A stretch of DNA of 64,000 bases from a bacterium (GCA_021813595.1 JAKAKF010000224.1:1-64000); one strand, 5' to 3'. Positions 52,909-61,790 are shown, numbered from the stretch's first letter. Numbers and translations are program-made. The notes: a model not told the origin generated them from the letters alone.

Positions 52909-53922
52909 TTAATTTGGGATATTTTGGGCATTTGCTTCTATTTTATTGCTTATATTATGTATTATGCCTTTTTCGACGAAATGCTTTGCTACCAATATTG
53001 CGCTCGTTAAAGCTTTTGAACTTGCTCCGCCGTGAGCGATAAAAGCGGCTCCGTTAACGCCGAGTAACGGCGCTCCGCCGTATTCGTTATGGTCCACGAG
53101 CTTTTTAAATTTTTTTAAAGATTTTCTTGCCATAAAAAAACCGCACTTTGCCATAAAACTTTTATTTATCTCTTCCCTTAAAAGATTAAAAATCGTCTCC
53201 GCCAATGTTTCCGCCGCTTTCAATATAACGTTTCCCGTAAAACCGTCGCAAACGACGACGTCAACTTTGCCGTTAAACACTTCCCTTCCTTCCACGTAGC
53301 CGTAAAAATTTAAATCGGTATTTTTAATTATAGCAAATGCTTCCCTCGTCAGATCGTTACCTTTAGATGCTTCTTCGCCGTTGCTTAACAATCCTACCTT
53401 TGGATTGTCTATTCCTTTCATAAACGAAGCATATTCCGAACCCATTATGGCAAATTCCGCAAGATGATAAGGTTTAACGTCAACGTTAGCCCCTGCGTCT
53501 ATTAAAACGGTATATCCTCCGACTGCCGGCATAATCGTTGCAATCGCAGGTCTGTCTATTCCGTTAATTCTTTTAAAAACAAACATGGCTATAGCCAGAG
53601 ATGCACCGCTGTTTCCTGCGCTTATAATTGCATCTGCTTCATTCTTTTTTACTAATTCGTAAGCGATACGCATTGAAGAATTTTTTTTATTTCTTACTAT
53701 AGCCGAAGGCGAATCTTCCATCGTTATGCGTTCAGGCGCATGAACTATTTTAATTCTGGAGCCGTTATAGTTATTTTTTTTAATAGCATCCTTTAAAACG
53801 GTTTCATCGCCGGTTATAGTTATTTCTATATCCTTATTGGACTCAACTGCGGCTATAGCTCCCATAACTTCAGGTTCCGGAGCCTTATCGGAACCGAAAC
53901 CGTCCAAAGCTATTCTAATCAT
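52909..53922 (-). CDS. plsX: Phosphate acyltransferase PlsX
   Basis: Product of 337 aa. Makes acyl-phosphate from acyl-ACP for phospholipid synthesis. IALDGFGSDKAPEPEVMGA at the N-terminus, SAGNSGASLAIAMF, IDAGANVDVKPYHL and CDGFTGNVILKA are family blocks. Lies between rpmF and fabH, the classic rpmF-plsX-fabH order. Confidence 0.97.
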   Translation of the reverse strand: MIRIALDGFGSDKAPEPEVMGAIAAVESNKDIEITITGDETVLKDAIKKNNYNGSRIKIVHAPERITMEDSPSAIVRNKKNSSMRIAYELVKKNEADAIISAGNSGASLAIAMFVFKRINGIDRPAIATIMPAVGGYTVLIDAGANVDVKPYHLAEFAIMGSEYASFMKGIDNPKVGLLSNGEEASKGNDLTREAFAIIKNTDLNFYGYVEGREVFNGKVDVVVCDGFTGNVILKAAETLAETIFNLLREEINKSFMAKCGFFMARKSLKKFKKLVDHNEYGGAPLLGVNGAAFIAHGGASSKALTSAILVAKHFVEKGIIHNISNKIEANAQNIPN

Positions 53923-53958
53923 TAACAGTCTCCAAGTTTGCGCATGGTATCCGCTTAT

Positions 53959-54150
53959 TTAAGATTTTTCCTGCGCTTTTTCTGCTACTATTTTTCTACC
54001 TTTGTAAGTTTTACAGCTGGGACACATCCTGTGCGGAAGAAGCGGTTCGCCGCAATTAGGACATTTTGAATAATTAACGGGCGTAAGGCTGTCGTGCGTC
54101 CTTCTTTTATCCCTTCTGCATTTTGAATGTCTTTTCTTTGGATTTGCCAT
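53959..54150 (-). CDS. rpmF: 50S ribosomal protein L32
   Basis: Product of 63 aa, strongly basic. MANPKKRHSKCRRDKRRTHD is the L32 N-terminus. A zinc ribbon is visible: Cys30, Cys33, Cys43 and Cys46, the Cys-containing type of L32. Precedes plsX by 36 bp. Confidence 0.97.
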   Translation of the reverse strand: MANPKKRHSKCRRDKRRTHDSLTPVNYSKCPNCGEPLLPHRMCPSCKTYKGRKIVAEKAQEKS

Positions 54151-54233
54151 TTGAAATTCTCCTGTTTATCTTATATAAAAAAATTATAAAAATCTATGCT
54201 ATATTATTAAATTAAAATTATAAAAAGTCAATT

Positions 54234-56735
54234 TCATTTTTCTAACGCTATTAAAATATTATCGTCGGACGCCTTAAAATCCGCTTGATCGGAAAATATT
54301 AACCGCTCGGCCCTGACTGCCGACCTTATATCGCCGGAAATATCGTTTATGATTTCTATATAGTCCTGATTTAACGCCTGAATTAAGATTTTATGAACTT
54401 TATGATTCTGGTGAAGATTTAAATTAGTGCGCAATTTCCTTGAAGCATCAAGAATATTCAGCAATACAGCCGAGTATTTTAAAGAATCTTTAAAAATTAA
54501 ATCGTTTCTAAATTCCGGCCAAAAAGATTTATGTATGCTTTTATCTTTTTCATATCTTTTATAGAACGACAGATAGAGTTCCTCGGTTATAAACGGCATG
54601 AAAGGCGCAAACATTTTAACGGCATTTAAAGAAATAAAATACATAATATTCAGCACGGTTTTTTTTCTTTCGGAGCTTTCTTCGCTTTCGTCCCAAAACA
54701 CGTTTTTTATAATTTCAAGATAATTATCGCAGTATGAATTATAGAAAAAATCTTGAAGCGTTCTCATGCACAGAGAATATTCATAAGACTCCATATAATT
54801 GCCGCAAGATTTCAGCGTGTTTTCGAATTCCGTCAATATCCATTCGTCTATGCGGCTAAGTTTAAGGTCTTTTACATTTTTTTCGTAAGGATTAAAATCG
54901 GATTCTACGTTCGTTATCAAAAATCTTGCGGCGTTCCATATTTTAATGGTCAATCTTCTGCCGTTTGCAACGTCTTCTTCGCTGAAACGAAGATCCTGTC
55001 CTAAATTTGCCTTAGATGCCCAGTATCTTAGGGCGTCTGCCGAGTACTTGCCGGTTATTTCTTCGGGGCTTACAAAATTTCCCAAGCTTTTAGACATCTT
55101 CTTGCCGTTTTTGTCCAAACCCCATCCGCTTATCATTACGTCTTTAAAAGGTATGTCTCCCGTATGATAAACGGATTTTACAACCGTATAAAAAAGCCAT
55201 GTGCGGATAATTTCCTGCGCCTGCGGACGCAGCCCCATAGGATAAATAGTATTATAAAGTTTTTTGCTCTCGGCGTCTTCGTATGACCATAACGAATTTA
55301 TAAGAGGCGTAAGCGAGGACGTCATCCAAGTATCCATAACGTCGTTTTCGGGAATCAATTTGCTTCCGCCGCATTTTTTGCATTTCATGTTTACCGGCAT
55401 AATTACTGCGGGATCCACGGGAAGTTCTTTTTCTGATGCGACGACGACTTCTCCGCATTCCGCACAGTACCAGACCGGAAACGGAACTCCGTAAAATCTC
55501 TGCCTCGAAATATTCCAGTCCCATTTAAGATTATTAATCCATTCGTCGTATCTGGTTTTCATAAACTGAGGATGCCAGGACATCCTGTTGCCTGCGTCTA
55601 TAAATTTTTCTTTATTTTCTAAAATTTTTATAAACCACTGTTCTGCTAAAATAAATTCGACCGGAGTCGAACATCTGTCGTGAACTCCGACGTTATGATT
55701 CAGAGGCTTTTCCAACTTTATCAGCGACATTTTTCTTAAATCTTCAACTATGCCTTTTTTAGCGTCCCTGACGTTTAATCCTTTATAGCCGCCGGATAAT
55801 TCGTTTAATCTTCCCGACCTGTCTATTATAATTGCCGTGTCTAAACTATGTTCTTTCCATTTCTTAACGTCTTCCGCATCGCCCCACGTACAGACCATCA
55901 TAAGACCCGAACCGTAAGACATATCTACGGACTCGTCATATTTAACCGGAACGTTTTTATTGTATAACGGAGTTTTGACGCTCTTTCCTTCCAAAAAACG
56001 ATATCTTTCGTCCGCCGGATTAGCGTAAACGGCGACGCATCCTCCGAGCAGTTCGGGACGTGTCGTAGATATAATAAGGCCTTTACCTTCGTCTGATTTA
56101 AATTCTATATCGTACAGTACGCCTGTAAATTCTTCCATGACTACATCTGCCTGAGCAAGAGAAGTCCTGCACTGCGGACACCAAAGTATAGGTTCGTTGC
56201 GCCGCTCGATAAGACCTTTGCCGTAAAGGTCTAGAAACGATTTCTGAGCGGTCTTTCTGCATCTTTCGTCTATCGTGGAATACGATAAACTATAGTCGGC
56301 GCTTATTCCGACCGATCTCCATAGCGATTTATATATATCTATTCCTATTTTTGTTTCTTTAAGGCACAAATCTATAAATTCTTCTCTCGTAATTTTAGAT
56401 TTATTGATTTTATATTTTTTTTCTACGTAACGTTCGGTCGGAAGACCGTTGTCGTCGAAACCCATAGGATAGAAAACGTTATAACCCTTCATCCTTTTAT
56501 ATCTTATAATAAATTCCGCCTGCGAGTAACTCATTACGTGTCCGACATGCAGATGCGCCGACGAAACATAAGGAGGCGGAGTATCGACCGAATAAATATC
56601 TTTTCCTTTATCTTCCAAAGAAAATTTATAAATATCGTTGTCTTCCCAATATTTAGATATTTTTTCCTCTACCGACTTGTAATCGTAATTTTTAGGAAAA
56701 TCCTTGAAATCTATAAAATCGTTCTTTTCTTGCAT
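54234..56735 (-). CDS. valS: Valyl-tRNA synthetase, archaeal/rickettsial-like type
   Basis: Product of 833 aa. Class I synthetase with HVGH (63-66, preceded by PPPYVSSAHL) and KMSKS in KNGKKMSKSLGN (about residue 540). Two zinc-type knots: CPQC..CRT region and CAEC...CKKC. The editing-domain block STTRPELLGGCVAVYANPADER and FDDNGLPTERYVEKKY match the archaeal-type ValS. It ends without the C-terminal coiled-coil arm of ordinary bacterial ValS. First gene of the long train; its -10 ends 9 nt before the ATG. Confidence 0.92.
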   Translation of the reverse strand: MQEKNDFIDFKDFPKNYDYKSVEEKISKYWEDNDIYKFSLEDKGKDIYSVDTPPPYVSSAHLHVGHVMSYSQAEFIIRYKRMKGYNVFYPMGFDDNGLPTERYVEKKYKINKSKITREEFIDLCLKETKIGIDIYKSLWRSVGISADYSLSYSTIDERCRKTAQKSFLDLYGKGLIERRNEPILWCPQCRTSLAQADVVMEEFTGVLYDIEFKSDEGKGLIISTTRPELLGGCVAVYANPADERYRFLEGKSVKTPLYNKNVPVKYDESVDMSYGSGLMMVCTWGDAEDVKKWKEHSLDTAIIIDRSGRLNELSGGYKGLNVRDAKKGIVEDLRKMSLIKLEKPLNHNVGVHDRCSTPVEFILAEQWFIKILENKEKFIDAGNRMSWHPQFMKTRYDEWINNLKWDWNISRQRFYGVPFPVWYCAECGEVVVASEKELPVDPAVIMPVNMKCKKCGGSKLIPENDVMDTWMTSSLTPLINSLWSYEDAESKKLYNTIYPMGLRPQAQEIIRTWLFYTVVKSVYHTGDIPFKDVMISGWGLDKNGKKMSKSLGNFVSPEEITGKYSADALRYWASKANLGQDLRFSEEDVANGRRLTIKIWNAARFLITNVESDFNPYEKNVKDLKLSRIDEWILTEFENTLKSCGNYMESYEYSLCMRTLQDFFYNSYCDNYLEIIKNVFWDESEESSERKKTVLNIMYFISLNAVKMFAPFMPFITEELYLSFYKRYEKDKSIHKSFWPEFRNDLIFKDSLKYSAVLLNILDASRKLRTNLNLHQNHKVHKILIQALNQDYIEIINDISGDIRSAVRAERLIFSDQADFKASDDNILIALEK

Positions 56736-56744
56736 AGTTTTTCA

Positions 56745-56773
56745 AGTTTAGCAATTTTTTATTAAAAAATCAA
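56745..56773 (-). promoter_or_regulatory. valS promoter, predicting a nearly leaderless mRNA
   Basis: Minus strand: TTGATT (56773-56768), 17-bp spacer, TAAACT (56750-56745). Nine nt separate the -10 from the ATG at 56735, with no Shine-Dalgarno. It is back-to-back with the dnaX promoter in a 72-bp gap. Confidence 0.6.
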
Positions 56774-56791
56774 CTTTAGAAAACAAAAATA

Positions 56792-56800
56792 TGATATAAT
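56792..56800 (+). promoter_or_regulatory. dnaX extended -10 promoter, predicting a leaderless mRNA
   Basis: TGATATAAT (TG at 56792-56793, TATAAT at 56795-56800) is an extended -10. Seven nt (aattaaa) separate it from the ATG at 56808. There is no convincing -35, as expected for extended -10 promoters, and no Shine-Dalgarno. Confidence 0.6.
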
Positions 56801-56807
56801 AATTAAA

Positions 56808-58400
56808 ATGTACCAGGTGCTTGCACGAAAATATAGACCAAGGATTTTTGACGAGATAATAGGGCAGGATGCAATCGTTCAAACTTTGAAAAATGCGGTA
56901 ATAAACGATAGGCTTTCCCACGCATATATATTTACGGGAACCAGGGGCGTAGGCAAAACATCCATTGCAAGAATACTCGCAAAATCCATTAACTGCGAAA
57001 ACGGTCCGACTGTAAATCCTTGCGGCGTATGTTCGGCCTGCGTCCAAATTCAGAACGGAAGTTCTGTGGACGTTATAGAAATAGACGGTGCATCGAATAC
57101 CGGAGTCGATTCGGTAAGAGAGTTAAAAGAAAACATAATATATTCGCCGCAAAGTTTAAGATTTAAAATCTATATAATAGACGAAGTCCATATGTTATCC
57201 AACAGCGCGTTTAACGCTCTGTTAAAAACTCTGGAAGAACCTCCCGCTCACGCAAAATTTATCTTCGCCACTACCGAAATCCATAAAGTTCCGGAAACTA
57301 TTTTATCGCGGTGCCAGAGATTTAACTTTAAACGGATACCGACGAAAATAATATTCGAAAAATTGAAAGAAATAGCTAAAGCAGAAAATATCAACGCAAC
57401 AGATGAAAATTTTATGATTATAGCATCTCTTGCCGACGGTTCTCTGAGAGATTCTCTTTCAATTTTCGATACCGTTATATCTTATTTTGGAAACAATATT
57501 GAAGAAGATATTTCAGGCGTGCTTGGACTTACGTCTAAATCTATAACTTCACAACTTATATCTTCTATATTCAATAAAGATTATGAAGGCGCGCTGAAAG
57601 CGGTAAAGGAAATTTACGAATCGGGATCAGACTTAAGGCAGTTCATGAAACAAGCGGCGCATTATATAAGAAACATAATAATCGTAAAATTACGATATAA
57701 AGACCTTATATACGACTTAACCGACGAAGAAATTAAAACGATAGAGCCGCTTGCGGAGCAAAAATCCCTTGAAGAGCTTTTAGATATGCTCGACGTAATG
57801 ATAAACGCCGACGTTAAATTTCAAAGGATTTCTTCGCCTTTATTAATGATGGAATTGACGATTTTCAGGCTGTTTAACGTTCCCGATAAAAAAAACGTGA
57901 CCGAACTTATTTTAAAAATCGACGAATTAAAAAATAAAACTAAACATAATTACGGAACGGCAGAATCGATAAAACCTCATACATCTATAGAAATAAAGCC
58001 TGCCGAAAAACAAAATATAATTATAAATAACCGGTTGAACGAAGGAAAATACGTCCAGGCGAAACCGGTTGAACGCACAACTTACAATGAACAGGTTGAA
58101 TATGCGAAACCTGTTGAACATGCCGAAACTTTTGAACGGAACGAGCTGAAAAAAGATTCGGGACAGCTTTTGGAACATGAAAAACTATTCGAACATTTTT
58201 CAAAAATGGATGAAAAGTTGAATGAAAAAGAAAAAACAACAAAACCAAAAAATTTTCAAACGGCTTCGCCGATAACGGAAGAACGTCTTCAAAAAGATTT
58301 TCAAAAAGACTTCGCCGAAAAAACAATAACGGACGATAAAATAATCGAAAGCATAAAAGAAGTATTCGGCGATAGTATTAAAAGAATAGATAAAATATAA
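56808..58400 (+). CDS. dnaX: DNA polymerase III subunits tau/gamma
   Basis: Product of 530 aa. Clamp-loader ATPase: Walker A GTRGVGKTS (about 45-53), zinc module Cys64...CGVCSAC, Walker B IYIIDEVHML, SRC motif LSRCQRF. Domains I-III end near residue 360-370; the rest (about 371-530) is Lys/Glu-rich, low complexity, with a short C-terminal conserved end (KIIESIKEVFGDSIKRIDKI). An A8 run at 57888-57895 lies at codons 361-363: loss of one base gives an immediate TGA, yielding a 363-residue gamma-like form. Confidence 0.95.
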   Translation: MYQVLARKYRPRIFDEIIGQDAIVQTLKNAVINDRLSHAYIFTGTRGVGKTSIARILAKSINCENGPTVNPCGVCSACVQIQNGSSVDVIEIDGASNTGVDSVRELKENIIYSPQSLRFKIYIIDEVHMLSNSAFNALLKTLEEPPAHAKFIFATTEIHKVPETILSRCQRFNFKRIPTKIIFEKLKEIAKAENINATDENFMIIASLADGSLRDSLSIFDTVISYFGNNIEEDISGVLGLTSKSITSQLISSIFNKDYEGALKAVKEIYESGSDLRQFMKQAAHYIRNIIIVKLRYKDLIYDLTDEEIKTIEPLAEQKSLEELLDMLDVMINADVKFQRISSPLLMMELTIFRLFNVPDKKNVTELILKIDELKNKTKHNYGTAESIKPHTSIEIKPAEKQNIIINNRLNEGKYVQAKPVERTTYNEQVEYAKPVEHAETFERNELKKDSGQLLEHEKLFEHFSKMDEKLNEKEKTTKPKNFQTASPITEERLQKDFQKDFAEKTITDDKIIESIKEVFGDSIKRIDKI

Positions 58401-58428
58401 CGCATATTAAAAGCCTATTGAAAAGTTA

Positions 58429-58450
58429 AACGTTTGCAAACGTTTGCAAA
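58429..58450. repeat. Palindromic direct repeat upstream of ybaB
   Basis: CGTTTGCAAA occurs twice in tandem (58431-58440, 58441-58450), producing overlapping palindromes such as CGTTTGCAAACG. It resembles an operator for a LacI-type or other dimeric regulator, though an mRNA hairpin is possible. It lies between dnaX and ybaB. Confidence 0.45.
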
Positions 58451-58515
58451 AAAATAAAAAATTAAATAAAATATAAAGATATATTTAAAAAATCAATATA
58501 ATGGAGGCTAATAAA

Positions 58516-58830
58516 ATGTCGAAAAATATCGCCGGAATGTTAAAGCAGGCGCAGAAACTTCAATCCGATATGCTTAAAATGCAGGAAGAATTGGGCTCTA
58601 AAATAGTAGAAGCAAGCGCAGGCGGAGGAATGGTTACCGCAAAGGTAAACGGAAAACAGGAACTGCTTGAAATAAATATAGATAAAACAGTCGTAAATCC
58701 CGATGACGTCGAAATGCTTCAGGACCTTATAGTAGCTTCTATAAACGAAGCTCTTAACAAGTCTAAAGATATGGTAACCGGAGAAATGTCCAAATTAACG
58801 GGCGGGCTTAATATGCCCGGTCTTTTTTAA
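58516..58830 (+). CDS. ybaB: YbaB/EbfC nucleoid-associated protein
   Basis: The ATG at 58501 overlaps the GGAGG site, so the ATG at 58516 (GGAGG 8 bases upstream) is the likely start, giving 104 aa. Contains GMLKQAQKLQSDMLKMQEELGSK and VTAKVNGKQELLEINIDKTVV, the tweezer-like DNA-binding dimer fold. Gene order dnaX-ybaB-recR is conserved across bacteria. Confidence 0.95.
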   Translation: MSKNIAGMLKQAQKLQSDMLKMQEELGSKIVEASAGGGMVTAKVNGKQELLEINIDKTVVNPDDVEMLQDLIVASINEALNKSKDMVTGEMSKLTGGLNMPGLF

Positions 58831-58841
58831 CAGGCCGTTTA

Positions 58842-59447
58842 ATGTCTTTAAACCATTCGGATTACGTCAAAGATATAGTATTCGCATTTAAAAAACTCCC
58901 CGGCATAGGAGAAAGATCTGCAAGAAGACTTGCATTCTACTTATTGTCACAGAACGAATCCGTAGCCTACGGTCTTGCGGATGCAATAAAAAATGCCAAA
59001 CAAAACATAAAATTATGCCAAAAATGTTTTAATTTAAGCTCCGACGATATCTGCCATATATGCGGCAACCCGTCCAGAAACGGAAAACAGCTGTGCATAG
59101 TAGAAAATCCGGAAATAATATACGTATTTGAAAAAAGCGGAAATTATAACGGTTATTATCATGTCCTGCACGGTTTAATAAATCCTCTTGAAGGTATAAC
59201 GCCGTCGGATTTAAAGCTAAAAGAGCTTGCAAGCAGGGTAGAAAACGGCGGTTTTGAAGAAATTATTCTTGCGCTTAATCCAAATTCCAACGGAGAAGCT
59301 ACCTCTATTTATATTCATAAAATTTTATCGCCTTATAACGTCCGCATTTCCGCTTTGGCAAGAGGAATACCGATAGGCTCCGATTTGGAATACGTAGATA
59401 AAGACACGCTGTCGGAAGCTCTTAATTACAGAAAAAAATTCGATTAA
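58842..59447 (+). CDS. recR: Recombination mediator RecR
   Basis: Product of 201 aa. N-terminal helix-hairpin-helix KKLPGIGERSARRLAFYLL, a zinc finger CQKCFNLSSDDICHICGNPSR (four Cys), a Toprim domain starting CIVENPEIIYVFEKSG, and the LARGIPIGSDLEYVDKDTLSEAL tail. Acts with RecF/RecO to load RecA. The next gene starts one base after its stop codon. Confidence 0.97.
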   Translation: MSLNHSDYVKDIVFAFKKLPGIGERSARRLAFYLLSQNESVAYGLADAIKNAKQNIKLCQKCFNLSSDDICHICGNPSRNGKQLCIVENPEIIYVFEKSGNYNGYYHVLHGLINPLEGITPSDLKLKELASRVENGGFEEIILALNPNSNGEATSIYIHKILSPYNVRISALARGIPIGSDLEYVDKDTLSEALNYRKKFD

Positions 59448-59448
59448 G

Positions 59449-61749
59449 ATGAACAATAAGGTTTTACTTATATCGGTTGACAACCTCAGATACGACTGCG
59501 TTAGCTATATTAAAAACAGACCTCATCTGAAACAATTTTACGTCGAAAATTTAGTAGATACGCCCACGTTAGACGAAATCGCCGAAAACTCCACGGTTTT
59601 TACCGATTGTTTTTCCACCTCGAGCTATACGACTGCGGCGCATGCCTCTTTATTTACCGGATTGTTACAGCCCAAGCACGGTTTAAGGCCTTTTTTTTAT
59701 AAAAAAATGAGGACAGACTGCGCGACTCTAGCGGAAATTTACAAAAATAGCGGCTATAAAACCATATTTTATTCAGACGTTATAGAACTTTTTCAGCCTT
59801 TGGGGCTTACCAAGGGATTCGATTTTATATATGCAAACGATATTAATCTGCTTTTTAAACAAATTTCGGCTTTAGAAAACGAAAAGGTATTCTGTTTCAT
59901 ACATCTTTTCGACATTCACGAACCTTATATTTTTTCGCAAAATTATAACGAAAATCATTATAACGACGACTATTTTGCATTCATAAATAAAATGTCCTCT
60001 TTATACAAAATACCCGTTCAGAATAATAATCCTTTCACTCTCTGGAATAATTTTTCCGGAAAAGTAAATTACGGGGTGCAAATTATGCTTCCCCCATACA
60101 TTTACGGGGTCAATAAATTCGACAAAGGGCGCTTCAGGCTTATATACGGTTTTTTAAAAAATGCCGGATATTTTAACGATGAAAATATATATTCTATTTT
60201 TGCCGACCACGGAGAAGGCAGAATAGTTTTCTACGATATGCCGGTTTTCGGCCATATGGGCGAACTTTTCGACGAAGTCATAAAAATACCGCTGATACTG
60301 CATGCGCCGCAATTAGAAAAAGGAGTAAATAATAAATTAGCTTCTATAGTAGATTTATTTCCGACCTTGATCTCTTTATCCGGTTTAAAGGTCATTCCCG
60401 ACGATAAAAGCGCCCCATCAGGTTCAAATTTAATCGAAACGGACGGATTATCTTTACTTGGAGAAAAAGAAAGAGAATACTGCTATTCGGAATTTTGCAC
60501 GCAAAATATGTACAACGAAATAATGCAATTTTCCGCCGGCGTTTATGACAGAAGCAAAAACGGCGCCTCTTTTAAAGACAAGTATTTCCTGTCTCAACGC
60601 TCGATAAGGACTAAAGACCGTAAATATTTATTCATTCCGGATAATATTTTGCAGTCGGAAGCAAAAAAAATCTTAGAAAACATTAATCTTTCCGATGAAG
60701 ACTTTATAATAGAAATGTTTAACTCAGTTATGAGAAAAAGGGTCGGCAAACCAGAATACCTGTTTCTCCTCAATTCGCTTAAATCGAAACAGACTACCAG
60801 ACAAAACATTTATCAAAGCATGATAACTTCGGAAATTTATAACAGGCCTAAAAATTATTATTTCGACCTTATAAACGACCCGCTTGAAGAAAATTTCAAT
60901 GCATTAAATACTTCTCTATCTGATTCCATAAAATATATCGAAATATTAAACGAAATAGAAAGCCATTCATTTATAAGCGAAAACTTATTCGACGATAAAA
61001 GCGCAACCGGCAAAAACGGCGCACGCATTATATTTAACCAGCCGGAATCCGATAAAAACATAGCGGCTGAATCTCTTGCGCTTCTTGAACAAAAAATTTC
61101 GCTCGGTATAGAAATTATTAAAGAAGCGGAAGACAGATATGGAGATAAAATCGGCATAGCATTCACGGGCGGTAAAGATTCAACCGTTTTATTAGACTTG
61201 ATAAGACGCTCGAAAAATGGGAAAATACCTTTTAAGGTTATTACCATAGATACGTCGGCAGAATTCCCCGAAATTAAAGAATTTATGGAAAAATTAAAAT
61301 CCGCATGGAACTTTGAAATTGTAAAATACTCAAACAATGAAGCACTTCGGCAAAAATATCCTATAGCTAAAGATAAAACCGACTGCTGCAACACCCTTAA
61401 AACTATTCCTCTTAAGGAGTCTATTAAAGATCTTCATCTTAAAGCTATGTTTACCGGAATAAGAAGGGATGAAAACGAAGCCAGGGCAAACGAATCCTAT
61501 TTTTCTAAAAGAAAAGACCCCCACCATTTCAGAATTCATCCTTTGCTTCATTTTACGGAAAAAGATATATGGGATTATATCAAGTTTAATAATCTTCCGT
61601 ACTGCAATCTCTACGAACAGGGTTACAGATCTATAGACTGCGCGCCCTGCACTCATAAAACCTCGGAACAAGATGCCGCCGAACGCTCCGGGCGCTCACA
61701 GGATAAAGAAGCCGCCATGGACAAACTGCGTCAGCTTGGATATTTCTGA
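59449..61749 (+). CDS. Sulfatase-like / APS-reductase-like fusion protein
   Basis: Product of 766 aa with two unrelated enzyme domains. Residues 1-about 500: alkaline-phosphatase/sulfatase superfamily, with metal ligands Asp11-Asn12, SSYTTAAHASLFTG (58-71) where Thr61 stands at the nucleophile position and no formylglycine Cys is present, ADHGEG and FGHMGELFDEVIKIPLILHAP. Residues about 545-766: PAPS/APS reductase-type PP-loop domain with TGGKDS (573-578), Cys646-Cys647 (DCC) and CAPCT (731-735), the CC...CxxC pattern of [4Fe-4S] APS reductases. No signal peptide. Begins one base after recR. Function unknown. Confidence 0.85.
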   Translation: MNNKVLLISVDNLRYDCVSYIKNRPHLKQFYVENLVDTPTLDEIAENSTVFTDCFSTSSYTTAAHASLFTGLLQPKHGLRPFFYKKMRTDCATLAEIYKNSGYKTIFYSDVIELFQPLGLTKGFDFIYANDINLLFKQISALENEKVFCFIHLFDIHEPYIFSQNYNENHYNDDYFAFINKMSSLYKIPVQNNNPFTLWNNFSGKVNYGVQIMLPPYIYGVNKFDKGRFRLIYGFLKNAGYFNDENIYSIFADHGEGRIVFYDMPVFGHMGELFDEVIKIPLILHAPQLEKGVNNKLASIVDLFPTLISLSGLKVIPDDKSAPSGSNLIETDGLSLLGEKEREYCYSEFCTQNMYNEIMQFSAGVYDRSKNGASFKDKYFLSQRSIRTKDRKYLFIPDNILQSEAKKILENINLSDEDFIIEMFNSVMRKRVGKPEYLFLLNSLKSKQTTRQNIYQSMITSEIYNRPKNYYFDLINDPLEENFNALNTSLSDSIKYIEILNEIESHSFISENLFDDKSATGKNGARIIFNQPESDKNIAAESLALLEQKISLGIEIIKEAEDRYGDKIGIAFTGGKDSTVLLDLIRRSKNGKIPFKVITIDTSAEFPEIKEFMEKLKSAWNFEIVKYSNNEALRQKYPIAKDKTDCCNTLKTIPLKESIKDLHLKAMFTGIRRDENEARANESYFSKRKDPHHFRIHPLLHFTEKDIWDYIKFNNLPYCNLYEQGYRSIDCAPCTHKTSEQDAAERSGRSQDKEAAMDKLRQLGYF

Positions 61750-61760
61750 TTAAATTTGTG

Positions 61761-61790
61761 ACGGTGACAGAATTGAATTCCGGTCGCCGT
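61761..61790. repeat. REP-like palindrome downstream of the fusion gene
   Basis: ACGGTGACAGAATTGAATTCCGGTCGCCGT is an imperfect palindrome with the AATTGAATT core of the other copies (6.13, 22.14 and 49.07 kb). It lies in the gap before ffh and may help terminate the fusion gene's transcript. Confidence 0.65.

Noticed and set aside
56736..56807. 4.5S (ffs) RNA gene near dnaX, as in many bacteria
   Set aside because: The gap is 72 bp of AT-rich promoter sequence with no GGAA/GCAA-type SRP RNA tetraloop or stem.
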